Positions 48,564 to 58,250 of a DNA stretch of 64,000 bases are shown here, piece after piece. The translations under genes were made by a program, and so were the position numbers. This stretch comes from Murinocardiopsis flavida (GTDB lineage Bacteria; Actinomycetota; Actinomycetes; Streptosporangiales; Streptosporangiaceae). The stretch is from contig NZ_PYGA01000001.1 in assembly GCF_003014485.1 (NCBI RefSeq), forward strand, positions 496,001-560,000, read 5' to 3'. The notes below the pieces were generated by a model. The model searched no databases and was not told the DNA's origin. It saw only the letters and a program-made list of their open reading frames with translations. Position 1 is the first letter of the stretch. Each line of letters starts with the position of its first letter.

Positions 48564-51500
48564 TCAGGCGCCGGGGTCGGGGCCGAGCCGGGTTTCGGCG
48601 ATGGTCCCCTCCGAACGGTCGCCGCGGGGCTCGACACGGGTCGGCGGCGGTCCGCCGGGTGCGGGCCGCGGTGCGGCGGGGCCGGTGTGCGGCTGCGGGC
48701 GGCCCGGGGAGGGGTGGCCGGGCGCCGGGTGGCCGTAGGGCGTTCCCTGCGGTCCGGGGGGCGGAGCCGGGTGCGCCGTACCGGGGTTGGGCCAGGACGG
48801 GTGCGCCGTACCGGGGTTGGGCCAGGACGGGTGGGCGGTGCCAGGGTAGGGCGGCGGGTGGGGTACCGGGTACCGGTGGCCGGGGGCCGCCAGCGGTGGT
48901 GCGGGGGGCGCGTGTGCGGGCATGGGCGACGGGTGGCCCGGGCCGGGGAACCGGTAGCCGGGTGCCGGGGGCACGTAGCCGGGCTGCGGGTACCCCGCCG
49001 GGGCTTTCGGCGGAGGGCGGCGGTAGCGCAGGCGTTCGCTCAGCCACACGCCGAGGCCGTAGCAGCCGGGCAGGACCAGCACCGCCGCGAACATGACCGC
49101 CGCCTCGGAGTGGTCGCGCACGAAGTCCGCGCCCGGGCCGCCGAGCGCGGCGAAGTCCTTCGGCGCGACCCTGTCGAGCACGCCGGAGAGGAACACCACC
49201 TGGATGACGACGGCGAGGTAGAGGGCGTGCCCGCCGATGCGGCGCCACAGCAAATAGGCGAGCGCGCCCATTGCCAGCGAGATGGGGAGCATGACCCCGA
49301 TGAAGACCCCGAAGCCCTCGGCGATCTCCGCCCGGCTCAGGACGGTGTCGGCCTCGGGGCCGAGGGTCGTGACCAGCAGCAGCCAGGCGAGGAAGGGCAG
49401 CCAGATGACGATGCCGAGCAGTGCGATCGCGACGACGGCCCGTGCCACGGCGCTGCTCTCGGGCAGCAGCGGCGGGGCGCACCGGTAGGGGGCCGGGTCG
49501 CGCGGGAGGGAGCTCATCAGCCAGATGAAGCAGATCGGTGCGGCGATGCCCGCGACCAGCGCGGGCGCCCAGCCCGAGTCGCCCATGGCGCTGACGGCGT
49601 CGACGATCGGGGTGCGGAGCAGTGCGGGGGCGGGGACCGGGCCGAGTGGCGCCAGGTTCGCCAGCCAGCCGTACAGCAGCGCGAGCAGCGAGCCGTACAG
49701 GACGGCACCCGCCCTGCGCCGGGCCGGGAGGACGGCCAGGCCGAGCGCCATGAGCAGGAAGAGCGGCCACAGGTCGACCTGCGCGGCGATCATGGTGCCG
49801 TAGCGGCTCGCGTCCGGGTGGCCGGGGTGCTGATCGGCGGGGAGGCCCCCTGCCGTGAGCATCCCGGACCAGGCCAGCGCCGCGGTACACCACAGGACCA
49901 GGGCGAGCACGAACACGCGGGGCGCGCCCTGCCCGACCCAGGTGCTCGGGCGGGCCAGCCGCCGCCAGGCGTGCGGCGCCGCGGCGCGCGCGTAGGGTGC
50001 GGCGAGCCGGGCGAGGACGAGGTCGCTGCGGCCGGGCCCGGTGGCGGGGCCGGCGCGCAGGGCGCGCCCCGCGACGGGGCGCCACCATGGCACGGGAAGC
50101 GCCGACCAGGCGCTCAGCACGGCCCGCAGCGCGTCGTTGCGGGTGGACTCGTCGATGGTCTCGACGGTGATGGCGACCGCGCGGTCGCGTTCGGTGGGGG
50201 CCGGGCGGAGCCCGATGCGCCCGGCGGCGGTCAGGGCGGCGTCGACCACCGAGCGGGTCTGCGTGCCGACGCGTTCGAGGCGGGCGCAGCGGCGGGTGCA
50301 GCCGGGGTGTCCGCACTGGTGGGACGCTGCGATGAGGGGGATCTCGTTGAGGACTGCCTCGCTGAGGAGCTGGTGCTCTTGGGGGGTGCCCGCGGCGAGG
50401 CGGCGCAGCCCCTCGATGCCGACCTCGCTGCCGCGGTAGACGGGCCGGGACGCGGGGAGGTAGCGGGTGGTGAACGCGGTGATGGCGACGGCGGCCTGCT
50501 CGACCGATGCGATGCGGCCGAGGTAGTCGCGGTCGTAGGCGGTGTCGCCGATGTCGTCGAGCCAGTCGCGGAGTTTCGCGGCGCCGTCGCCGATGAGCCA
50601 GCTCTCGGCGCGCCGGTCGTGTTCGCGGAGCAGTTCGGCGAGTTCGGCGGGCTGGTGGACGCTGGCGCCCGCGAAGGTGATGGGGCGCCGGGCGGTGGTG
50701 GCGCGCAGGGGTTCGGCGGGGAAGTCGGCGCTGGCGTCGTCGACGGCGACGGTCCAGTTGGCGTCGATCATGCGGGTAGCGACCCGGGTGAGGTGGTCGT
50801 TGGCCGCCGCGCCGGTGTCGGGCACGCTCTCGCCGGTGATGGCGGCGAACGCCTCGGCCGCGGTGGGGCGGCGCTCGGGTTCGCGGTCGAGTGCGCGCCG
50901 GACGACGTCGTGCAGCGCGTCGGGGAGTTCCTCGGCCGCGGTGTCGGGGTCCTCGTTGACGGTGCGGTAGCGCAGCACCTCGACGGGGCCGGTGCCGTAG
51001 GGCTGGCGCCCGCTGGCGGCACTGGCGACGAGCCCGCCCCAGCAGAACATGTCGGAGGCGGGGCCGGCGCGGTGGCCGTCGTAGCGTTCGGGGCTGATCC
51101 AGCCCGGTGTGCCCACGACCATGTCGGCGCGGGTCATGGACACTTCGTCGAGGGCTTGGGCGATGCCGAAGTCGAGGACCTTGGGGCCCTCGGGCGAGAG
51201 GATGACGTTCTCGGGTTTGAGGTCGCGGTGCACGATGCCTTCGCAGTGCACGACGGCGAGGGCCTCGGCCATTCCGGTGGCGAACGCGGTGAGGTCGGTG
51301 CCGCGCAGCGGCCCGTGCTCGGCGAGGTAGGAGCGGAGGGTGGGGCCGGGGACGTAGGCCGCGGCGAGCCAGGGGCGGTCGTCGTCGGGCCCGGCGGCGA
51401 GCAGCGGGGCGATGCAGCGGCCGTGGACGCGGCGCGCGAGGTCGACCTCGCGTGCGAAGCGCGACCGGTACCCGGGGTCGGAGGCGTATTCGGCGCGGAC

Positions 51501-51653
51501 CATCTTGATCGCCGCCGGGTATCCGGAGGTGTCGCGGCCGAAGTAGACGACGCCCATGCCGCCCGACCCGAGGCGGCCGATGAGCCGGAACGCGCCGATC
51601 TCCGTTGGGTCGTCCAGGGCCAGGGGGGCCAGGCGGGCGCCGTCGGTTTCCAT
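48564..51653 (-). CDS. Ser/Thr protein kinase with multi-span membrane domain
   Basis: The 1029-residue protein has an N-terminal Hanks-type kinase (about 20-275) with GSGGMGVV, K50, catalytic D144 (VHRDLKPEN) and DFG at 161-163, so it should be active. A middle region (about 290-570) matches nothing I recognise and has a Cys cluster HQCGHPGCTRRC near 445-456 that might bind metal. About eight hydrophobic segments follow (578-871), then a Pro/Gly-rich tail with repeated PNPGTAHPSW units. Typical PknB-type kinases have one membrane span. GGTGGAG lies upstream of the ATG. The gene is monocistronic and convergent with lhr. Confidence 0.9.
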   Translation of the reverse strand: METDGARLAPLALDDPTEIGAFRLIGRLGSGGMGVVYFGRDTSGYPAAIKMVRAEYASDPGYRSRFAREVDLARRVHGRCIAPLLAAGPDDDRPWLAAAYVPGPTLRSYLAEHGPLRGTDLTAFATGMAEALAVVHCEGIVHRDLKPENVILSPEGPKVLDFGIAQALDEVSMTRADMVVGTPGWISPERYDGHRAGPASDMFCWGGLVASAASGRQPYGTGPVEVLRYRTVNEDPDTAAEELPDALHDVVRRALDREPERRPTAAEAFAAITGESVPDTGAAANDHLTRVATRMIDANWTVAVDDASADFPAEPLRATTARRPITFAGASVHQPAELAELLREHDRRAESWLIGDGAAKLRDWLDDIGDTAYDRDYLGRIASVEQAAVAITAFTTRYLPASRPVYRGSEVGIEGLRRLAAGTPQEHQLLSEAVLNEIPLIAASHQCGHPGCTRRCARLERVGTQTRSVVDAALTAAGRIGLRPAPTERDRAVAITVETIDESTRNDALRAVLSAWSALPVPWWRPVAGRALRAGPATGPGRSDLVLARLAAPYARAAAPHAWRRLARPSTWVGQGAPRVFVLALVLWCTAALAWSGMLTAGGLPADQHPGHPDASRYGTMIAAQVDLWPLFLLMALGLAVLPARRRAGAVLYGSLLALLYGWLANLAPLGPVPAPALLRTPIVDAVSAMGDSGWAPALVAGIAAPICFIWLMSSLPRDPAPYRCAPPLLPESSAVARAVVAIALLGIVIWLPFLAWLLLVTTLGPEADTVLSRAEIAEGFGVFIGVMLPISLAMGALAYLLWRRIGGHALYLAVVIQVVFLSGVLDRVAPKDFAALGGPGADFVRDHSEAAVMFAAVLVLPGCYGLGVWLSERLRYRRPPPKAPAGYPQPGYVPPAPGYRFPGPGHPSPMPAHAPPAPPLAAPGHRYPVPHPPPYPGTAHPSWPNPGTAHPSWPNPGTAHPAPPPGPQGTPYGHPAPGHPSPGRPQPHTGPAAPRPAPGGPPPTRVEPRGDRSEGTIAETRLGPDPGA
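48771..48830 (-). repeat. 30-bp tandem repeat in the kinase tail
   Basis: Two identical 30-bp units (48771-48800 and 48801-48830) encode a ten-residue repeat containing NPGTAHPSWP. A degenerate third copy follows at 48831. The repeat lies in the low-complexity C-terminal tail and is likely to vary in copy number. Confidence 0.85.
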
Positions 51654-51788
51654 CGGGGGGTCTCCACCGCGTGATCAGGGGATGCCGGGGACCCGGGGCG
51701 GCCGGCCCCGCATCACCGTTGTGCGTCTGTCACCGCCCACCGTAGTCTTTCCCGGGTCCGGGCGTGGGCGCCCGGACCCGCGGGGCGG

Positions 51789-53033
51789 CTAGTCGACGGT
51801 CGAGGCGAACACGTCGTCGCGGGCGCGTTTCAGGGCCGCGAGGACGGCGCCCCGCAGGACGGGGTTGCCGTCGACGCTGCTGACCTCCACTTCGGGTGCG
51901 TTGGGGCCGATGCTGCGGGTGGCGTCGGCGACCCGTTGGGAGAGGTCGGTGCCGCCGGCGCGGGGCACGAGCCCGCCGAGGACGACGACGCCTGGGTCGA
52001 GGACCACGCACACCGCTGCGACGCCGCGCGCGATGCGCTCGGCGAGCTCGTCGAGGAACGCCGTGCCGCGCTCGCCGGCGGACCGGGCCGCGGTGACCAT
52101 GCCGGCGGCCCGTGCCGCGGTGAGCATGTCGGGGGCGTCGGTGCCGTTGAGGCCGTGCCGGATCCCCAGTGCCACGATCTCCTTGGCGCCCACCAGCGCC
52201 TGGAAGCCGTGGGCGAGCCTGGGGATGCCGTGTGCGCTGCGCAGGGACTGGTAGCCGCCGTGCAGTCCGACGTCGCCGGGCAGTGGTGCGCCGGGCACGG
52301 GGAGGTAGCCGATCTCGCCGGCGCCTCCGGAGCGTCCGCGGTGGATGCGGTCGCCGAGCATGACGGCCATGCCGACGCCGCCGCCTTCGCCGAACCACAG
52401 CAGCGCGAAGTCGGGGGTGCCCTTTGCGGCGCCTTCGGCGTGTTCGGCGACGGCCGCCAGGTTGACGTCGTTCTCGATGATGACGGCCCGCCGCAGGTCG
52501 GTGCGGAGCGCGCCGAGGACGCCTTCGTGCCAGGAGTCGAAGTCGAAGGAGAACCGGACGTCGCCGGTGCGGGGGTCCACGACGCCGGGTGTGCCGATGA
52601 CGCACGCTTCGAGCCGGTCGAGGGGGACGGCGGCGCGTTCGACCAGGCTCATGACGGTCTTGTGGACGACGGCCACCGGGTCGGGCGACGCCATGGGGTC
52701 GAAGCTGACCTCGGCGACGATCTCGCCCGTGATGTCGGCGATGACGGCGGTGACGACGGCGATGCTGATGTCGAGCGCCGCGACGTAGGCGCTGGACGGA
52801 ACGACGGCGTACAGCGCGGCGTTGGGCCCCCGCCCGCCCGCCTGGGTCCCGACGACGTGCACGAACTCGCGTTCTTCCAGCCGGGCCAGCAGTTGCGAGG
52901 CCGTCACCTTGGACAGCCCCGTCGCCTCCCCGATCTGGGTGCGTGTCAGCGGGCCCGACGTGACGAGCAGGTCCAGGGCCGCACGGTCGTTGAGTTGGCG
53001 GAGCAGCCGAGGAGTCCCCGGACGTCGAGACAT
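51789..53033 (-). CDS. ROK family transcriptional regulator
   Basis: The 414-residue protein has an N-terminal winged helix (LTRTQIGEATGLSKVTASQL) and a ROK sugar-binding domain (VIGTPGVVDPRTGDV, ENDVNLAAVAEH, WFGEGGGVGMAV). The zinc-binding CxCGxxGCxE motif of ROK sugar kinases is absent, so it is a regulator, not a kinase. It is divergent from a sugar importer operon with a GH3 enzyme. A palindrome in the shared region is a likely binding site. The effector is probably an amino sugar or its phosphate, by inference. Confidence 0.92.
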   Translation of the reverse strand: MSRRPGTPRLLRQLNDRAALDLLVTSGPLTRTQIGEATGLSKVTASQLLARLEEREFVHVVGTQAGGRGPNAALYAVVPSSAYVAALDISIAVVTAVIADITGEIVAEVSFDPMASPDPVAVVHKTVMSLVERAAVPLDRLEACVIGTPGVVDPRTGDVRFSFDFDSWHEGVLGALRTDLRRAVIIENDVNLAAVAEHAEGAAKGTPDFALLWFGEGGGVGMAVMLGDRIHRGRSGGAGEIGYLPVPGAPLPGDVGLHGGYQSLRSAHGIPRLAHGFQALVGAKEIVALGIRHGLNGTDAPDMLTAARAAGMVTAARSAGERGTAFLDELAERIARGVAAVCVVLDPGVVVLGGLVPRAGGTDLSQRVADATRSIGPNAPEVEVSSVDGNPVLRGAVLAALKRARDDVFASTVD

Positions 53034-53060
53034 AACCGTGACACCCCTTCTCTATTTGAT

Positions 53061-53073
53061 AGGAAAGTTTCCT
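53061..53073. promoter_or_regulatory. palindromic operator between the ROK gene and the importer
   Basis: AGGAAAGTTTCCT is a perfect 13-bp palindrome centred 34 bp upstream of the ROK start. It lies among several promoter-like hexamers on both strands (TTGATA, TTTATC). Its place between the divergent units fits an autoregulatory and importer operator. An AGTGGTC near 53097 matches half of a DasR site, but the other half is missing. Confidence 0.6.
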
Positions 53074-53294
53074 GTTAGTTTATCGACCAACCGCAGAGTG
53101 GTCACTCCCCGGGTCGCAAAACCGCACCACAGAACCTCCCGGGGCCGAGCCACACCACACATCGAGTGCTATCCCAGCACACCCCGCACCGACGACGAAG
53201 CCCGCACAGCGTCTGAGCGCGTCCCGATGCAGTCGGGGGTCGCCATCTCGGATCCGCTCCAGCGCGCGAGGCGACGCGTGAAGGGAGAAATCTG

Positions 53295-54584
53295 ATGAGA
53301 TTCGCGAAGGTCGCAGCCGCGTCGGCGGCGGTGCTGCTGCTCGCAGGCGCATGCGGCGGAGGCGGCGAGGAGTCCGGCTCCGGTGACGTGCCCAAGGAGC
53401 TCACGGTCTGGGTGATGGGCGACTCCCAACCCAAGCTGGTCGACTACTTCAAGGAGGTCGACGCGGCCTGGAAGGAGAAGCACCCGGAGAGCAGCGTCAA
53501 GGCCGAGTTCATCCCCTGGGCCGACGTGCAGAAGACGCTGACCACCGCGCTCGCCGGCGGCGACGCCCCCGACGTCCTCGAGGTCGGCAACGACCAGGTA
53601 TCCAACTGGGCCTCCCAGGGCGCCCTCCTCGACATCACCAAGCCCACCGAGGAGTGGGGCGACGCCAAGGACATGGACCAGGCCGCGCTGGAGTACGGCC
53701 GGTTCGACGGCGTCCAGTACGGCGTCCCGTGGTTCTCCGGTGTGCGCACGCTCTACTACCGCGCCGACTGGCTGAAGGACCTCGGCCTCGAAGCGCCCAC
53801 CGACTGGAAGAGCCTGGTCGACGTCGCCAAGAAGATCCAGGACGAGAAGGACGTCCCCGGCTTCTGCGCGCCGACCGACTTCACCAACGGCATCGCCAGC
53901 TTCATCTGGAGCAACGGCGGCGAGATCGCGGTGCAGGACGGCGACAAGTGGGAGGGCCGCCTCACCGACGCCAAGACCAAGGAGGCCATCGAGTTCTACG
54001 CGGGCCTCAACAGCAAGGAGAAGGTCTCCCCCAAGGGCGCGATGAACGCGAACGAGCTGGACGCGTGCCTGCCCGAGATGGCCAACGGCAAGCTCGGCAT
54101 GTACATCGACGGGAGCTGGGCCCGCGGGGCGATGGAGGAGACCGCCGAGGACAAGAAGGTCGTCGACGAGATCGCGACCGTGCCGATGCCCGGCGCCGAC
54201 GGGATCGCGCCGGCCATGGCCGGCGGCTCCGACCTGGCGGTGTTCGCCGACGGCGAGTCCACCGAGGCCGCGACCGAGCTGATGCTGCTGCTCGGCAACA
54301 AGGAGTGGGGCGACAAGTACGCCGAGGCCGCCGGCTTCTTCCCGGCCTACCCGGAGATGCTGGACGACGAGAAGTACACCAAGACCGGTGACGCCAAGGC
54401 GAGCGCCGAGCAGGCCAAGAACACCAAGTTCTTCCCTGCCACGCCGAAGTGGAACAAGGCCGACCTGGACCAGAAGATCCTGCCCAAGGCCGTGCTGTCC
54501 ATCGCCAAGGGGGAGGACGCCGACAAGGTCCTCAAGGACGCCAACGACGAGCTGACCAAGACGCTCAACGAGAAGGTCGAGTAG
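53295..54584 (+). CDS. sugar ABC transporter substrate-binding lipoprotein
   Basis: The 429-residue family 1 solute-binding protein has a signal peptide with lipobox LAGAC (lipidated C20) and a Gly/Glu-rich linker. Core features such as ELTVWVMGDSQPKLVDYF, GGDAPDVLEVGNDQ and the YGVPWFSGVRTLYYR segment resemble chitobiose- and cellobiose-binding proteins. AAGGGAG lies close before the ATG. Two permeases and a GH3 enzyme follow on the same strand. Uptake of N,N'-diacetylchitobiose is the best guess, from the enzyme and the ROK regulator; it is not proven by sequence. Confidence 0.92.
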   Translation: MRFAKVAAASAAVLLLAGACGGGGEESGSGDVPKELTVWVMGDSQPKLVDYFKEVDAAWKEKHPESSVKAEFIPWADVQKTLTTALAGGDAPDVLEVGNDQVSNWASQGALLDITKPTEEWGDAKDMDQAALEYGRFDGVQYGVPWFSGVRTLYYRADWLKDLGLEAPTDWKSLVDVAKKIQDEKDVPGFCAPTDFTNGIASFIWSNGGEIAVQDGDKWEGRLTDAKTKEAIEFYAGLNSKEKVSPKGAMNANELDACLPEMANGKLGMYIDGSWARGAMEETAEDKKVVDEIATVPMPGADGIAPAMAGGSDLAVFADGESTEAATELMLLLGNKEWGDKYAEAAGFFPAYPEMLDDEKYTKTGDAKASAEQAKNTKFFPATPKWNKADLDQKILPKAVLSIAKGEDADKVLKDANDELTKTLNEKVE

Positions 54585-54680
54585 TCGGCCGAGGACACCC
54601 CGACGAATCGCGTCCTCAACCCGGGCGGGCCGGTGCGACCGCCGGCCCGCCCGGGGGCTCGACCGGATTGAGACACACCT

Positions 54681-55697
54681 ATGGCATCCACCACCGAGGC
54701 GGCCACGAACCGGCCGCCGGCACCGGACGGGGCGGAACCCCGCCGCCCCCGCCGACCGGGAAGCGCCCCGATCGGCCGCAGGCTGCTCCGGAGCCTGCCG
54801 CCCTACGCGCTCATCGCACCCGCACTGCTGCTGCTCGCGGGGATCCTGCTGTGGCCGATCGTGCAAATGGTGTGGAACTCGCTGCACACCTACACGATCC
54901 GGCACCTCAGCCCCAACGGGCCCCAGCCCGAGTGGAACGACTTCGAGCACTACCGCACCCTGCTCGGCGACCCGTACTTCTGGTCGGTCTTCGGCAAGAC
55001 CGTCCTCGTCTGCGCGCTCATGGTCGGGCTGACCCTGGTCCTGGGCACGCTGGTCGGGCAGCTGCTGCACAAGCTCCCCCGCGCGTTCTCCACCGTCGTC
55101 GCGTTCGGCATGATGCTGGCCTGGGCCACCCCCGCCATCAGTGCGTCGCTGGTGTTCCGCTGGCTGTTCACCGCCGAGCGCGGCTACGCCAACGTGCTGC
55201 TCGACCGGCTGCCCGACTGGCTGGTGGGCTCGGGCTGGCGCGAGTTCGACTGGTTCCTCGAACCGTTCCCCATCTTCACGCTGCTCATCGTCATCATCGT
55301 GTGGCAGGGCTTCCCGTTCGTCGCCATGTCGGTCCTCGCCGGGCTGAAGAGCATCCCGCACGAACTGTACGAGGCGGCGCGGGTCGACGGCGCGGGCGCG
55401 TGGCGCTCCTTCCGGGCGGTGACCTTCCCGATGCTGCGCCCGCTGTTCTCGCTGCTGGTGGTCCTCCAGGTCATCTGGGACCTGCGGGTGTTCACCCAGC
55501 TCTACGTGCTCAGCGGCAGCAGCTTCGCCAACGAGAACGCCTACCTGCTCTCGTACTACATCTACCAGCAGGGGTTCAGCGCCAGCCCGGCGAACTTCGG
55601 CATGGGATCGGCGATCGCCGTGGTCATGACCGTGCTCGTGCTGGTCATCACCGTGTACTACCTGCGCATCATGATCCGTCAGGGGGAGACCCGATGA
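54681..55697 (+). CDS. sugar ABC transporter permease (MalF-like)
   Basis: The 338-residue permease has a basic proline-rich cytoplasmic N-terminus and six hydrophobic segments. It carries the EAA loop (YEAARVDGAGAWRSFRAVTF) that contacts the ATPase. It is the MalF/UgpA-type partner of the following permease, whose ATG overlaps its stop codon (ATGA). No ATPase gene is in the cluster; a shared MsiK-like ATPase is the usual solution in actinomycetes. Confidence 0.92.
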   Translation: MASTTEAATNRPPAPDGAEPRRPRRPGSAPIGRRLLRSLPPYALIAPALLLLAGILLWPIVQMVWNSLHTYTIRHLSPNGPQPEWNDFEHYRTLLGDPYFWSVFGKTVLVCALMVGLTLVLGTLVGQLLHKLPRAFSTVVAFGMMLAWATPAISASLVFRWLFTAERGYANVLLDRLPDWLVGSGWREFDWFLEPFPIFTLLIVIIVWQGFPFVAMSVLAGLKSIPHELYEAARVDGAGAWRSFRAVTFPMLRPLFSLLVVLQVIWDLRVFTQLYVLSGSSFANENAYLLSYYIYQQGFSASPANFGMGSAIAVVMTVLVLVITVYYLRIMIRQGETR

Positions 55698-56620
55698 GCG
55701 TCGCCGCACCCGCCAGGACGACCAAGGCGGCGCCCGCCGGGTGGAACGGGCCGCGGGCCGCCAGGCGGCTCGGCCGCGCGGGCCTCTACCTGGCCGGGGT
55801 CGCGGTCTTCCTGTTCTCGGTGTTCCCCGTGTACTGGATGATCGCGACCTCGCTGAAACCGCGCAGTGAGCAGTTCACCTCCGACCCCACCTTCCTGCCG
55901 CAGGACCCGACCCTCGGCAACTTCGACCAGGTCGTCAACGGCAACGTCGTGCCCGGGGTGAGCTTCTGGACGTTCCTCACCAACAGCCTGCTGGTGACGC
56001 TCGGCGCGGTGTCGGCCGGCGCGGTGCTGGCGCTGCTCGCAGCGGTGGCGGTGGCGCGGTTCCGGTTCCGGCTGCGCACCGCGTTCATCGTGACCCTCAT
56101 GGTCATCCAGATGGTCCCGGTCGAGGCGCTCATCATCTCGATCTTCATCAACTTCCGGAAGATCCAGGACGGCACCGGGATCGAGATGCTCGGCTCCCTC
56201 AGCGGGATCCTCGTCGCCTACACCGCGGTGTCGCTGCCCATCACCATCATGATGCTGCGCGGTTTCGTCCAGGCCGTGCCCAAGGAACTGGAGGAGGCCG
56301 CCGCCATCGACGGCGCCGGCCACATGACCGTCTTCTGGCGGATCCTGATGCCGCTGGTCGCCCCCGGCCTGGTGGCGGCGAGCATCTTCGCGTTCATCAC
56401 CGCCTGGAACGAGTTCATCATCGCCCTGACGTTCCTGGGCCGCAGCAGCGAGAACTTCACCCTGCCGCTCACGCTGTCGTACTACTTCGGCCGCTTCGGC
56501 ACCGAGTGGGGTGCCATCATGGCGGCGTCCACCCTGCTCACGGTCCCGGTGATGATCTTCTTCCTGTTCGTGCAGCGGCGCATGGTCTCCGGCCTCACCA
56601 TGGGGGCCGTCAAGGGCTGA
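55694..56620 (+). CDS. sugar ABC transporter permease (MalG-like)
   Basis: The 308-residue permease is of the MalG/UgpE type with six membrane segments and the EAA loop (EEAAAIDGAGHMTVFWRILM). It starts within the stop codon of the previous permease and ends about 95 bp before the GH3 gene. It probably forms a heterodimer with its upstream neighbour. Confidence 0.92.
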   Translation: MSVAAPARTTKAAPAGWNGPRAARRLGRAGLYLAGVAVFLFSVFPVYWMIATSLKPRSEQFTSDPTFLPQDPTLGNFDQVVNGNVVPGVSFWTFLTNSLLVTLGAVSAGAVLALLAAVAVARFRFRLRTAFIVTLMVIQMVPVEALIISIFINFRKIQDGTGIEMLGSLSGILVAYTAVSLPITIMMLRGFVQAVPKELEEAAAIDGAGHMTVFWRILMPLVAPGLVAASIFAFITAWNEFIIALTFLGRSSENFTLPLTLSYYFGRFGTEWGAIMAASTLLTVPVMIFFLFVQRRMVSGLTMGAVKG

Positions 56621-56714
56621 CACCCCGCTCCCCCGCACCACCAGTGGCGCGCACCCGCACGCCCCCGCCTCACCCATGCCCGCAAGGGCGCCGCAAACAC
56701 GATCGGAGCCCGCG

Positions 56715-58166
56715 ATGCCCGCGGATCGGAGCCTGGAACGCCTCGCAAACTCCACCCTGCTGGTCCCCTTCGAGTCGCACACCGCACCGCGGTGGGTACT
56801 CGACGGCCTCGGCGAGGGCCTGGCCGGAGTGTGCCTGTTCCACAACAACATCAGCGGCGCCGAGCAGGTCACCGCGTTGAACCGCAGGCTGGCGGAGGCG
56901 GCCGACCACCCACTGGTGTCGCTGGACGAAGAGGGCGGCGACGTCACCCGCATCGGGCAGGCCGCCGGCAGCGAGTACCCCGGCAACGCGGCACTGGGCG
57001 CCATCGACGACCCCGCGCTGACCCGCGAGGTGCACCGGGCGCTGGGCGCCGAGCTGCGCGGCCTGGGCTTCACCCTCGACCTCGCCCCGTCGGTGGACGT
57101 CAACACCGCCGCCGACAACCCGGTCATCGGCACCCGCTCCTTCGGCGCGGACCCCGCACTGGTGGTCCGGCACGCGGCCGCGGCCGTCACAGGGCTCCAG
57201 CAGGGCGGGGTCGCGGCCTGCGCCAAGCACTTCCCCGGCCACGGCTCCACCCACCAGGACTCCCACCACGAGCTCCCGGTCATCGACGCAGACGTCGACC
57301 TCCTCGAACGCCGCGAACTGCGCCCCTTCCGAGCGGCCGTCGCCGCGGGGGTCAAGAGCGTGCTGACCGCCCACATCCAGCTCCCGGCCCTGGGCCTGAC
57401 CGCCCCGGCCACGCTGACGCCCGAGATCATCACCGGGCTGCTGCGCGGCCGGCTCGGGTTCGACGGGGTCGTCGTCACCGACGCGCTCGACATGCAGGGC
57501 GTGAGCGGCGAGATCGGCATCCCCGAGGCGGCGGTCCGCGCCCTCGCGGCAGGCTGCGACCTGCTCTGCCTGGGCCGCTTCGTCTACGCCGACCAGGTCG
57601 CGCAGATCCGCGCGGCGATCGTCGAGGCGGCCCGCACCGGCCGCCTCAGCGCCGACCGGCTGGAGCAGGCCGCCGAGCGCATCACGGCGCTGCGCTCCTG
57701 GACCGCCGAGCCCACGGGGGAGCCGCCGCGCGCCTACGTGGGACTCGACGCCGCCCGCCGGGCGGTGCGCGTGAGCGGCACCCTGCCGCCGATGGCGGAC
57801 CCCGTTGTCGTGGAGCTCGACGCGCCGCTCGGTATCGCCGTGGGCGAGGTCCCGTGGGGGCTGGCGCCCTGGTACCCGGGCGCGCTGCGGGTCGACCCCG
57901 AGCACACCACGGCGGCCGAGGTGCTGCGCGGCGCCGAGGGGCGGACCCTGGTCGTGGTCGTGCGCGACGCGCACCGGTACCCGCGCACCCGCGCAGTTGT
58001 CGAGGAGCTGTGCCGGCAGCGCGACGACGTCGTCGTCGTCGAGATGGGCCTGCCCATGTGGCGGCCCGACAGCCGCGCGTTCGTCACCACGCATGGCGCG
58101 GCGCGCGTCAACGGGCAGAGCGCCGCCGAGGTGCTGGGCTCACCGGCCCCCGCGTCGATACGCTGA
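56715..58166 (+). CDS. GH3 beta-N-acetylglucosaminidase
   Basis: The 483-residue protein is a family 3 glycosidase of the NagZ type: it has KHFPGHG (171-177) and the D182-S183-H184 acid/base dyad that separates N-acetylglucosaminidases from beta-glucosidases. The nucleophile is D256 (VVTDALDM). No signal peptide is seen, so it acts in the cytoplasm on imported disaccharides or on cell-wall fragments. CGGAG lies seven bases before ATG 56715; an earlier ATG at 56676 lacks this. Its place after a sugar importer parallels dasD after dasABC in Streptomyces, which supports a role in chitobiose use. Confidence 0.92.
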   Translation: MPADRSLERLANSTLLVPFESHTAPRWVLDGLGEGLAGVCLFHNNISGAEQVTALNRRLAEAADHPLVSLDEEGGDVTRIGQAAGSEYPGNAALGAIDDPALTREVHRALGAELRGLGFTLDLAPSVDVNTAADNPVIGTRSFGADPALVVRHAAAAVTGLQQGGVAACAKHFPGHGSTHQDSHHELPVIDADVDLLERRELRPFRAAVAAGVKSVLTAHIQLPALGLTAPATLTPEIITGLLRGRLGFDGVVVTDALDMQGVSGEIGIPEAAVRALAAGCDLLCLGRFVYADQVAQIRAAIVEAARTGRLSADRLEQAAERITALRSWTAEPTGEPPRAYVGLDAARRAVRVSGTLPPMADPVVVELDAPLGIAVGEVPWGLAPWYPGALRVDPEHTTAAEVLRGAEGRTLVVVVRDAHRYPRTRAVVEELCRQRDDVVVVEMGLPMWRPDSRAFVTTHGAARVNGQSAAEVLGSPAPASIR

Positions 58167-58250
58167 AGGCGGTGCGGGCCGCTCCGGCGCGTCCCGCGCC
58201 GCCGTTCACCCGTTCCGCGACACCCGGCCTGACCGGTAGGAGAAGTCGAA

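Noticed and set aside
44794-50316. Very long minus-strand frame opposite lhr
   Set aside because: Composition is Arg/Pro/His low complexity, as expected for antisense of GC-rich coding DNA; it overlaps lhr and the kinase gene completely.
46254-51674. Very long plus-strand frame opposite the kinase
   Set aside because: Gly/Ala/Arg/Val low complexity and full overlap with two well-supported genes mark it as a shadow.
53096-53107. DasR site before the sugar importer
   Set aside because: Only the half AGTGGTC is present; the second half does not match, so ROK control through the nearby palindrome is more likely.
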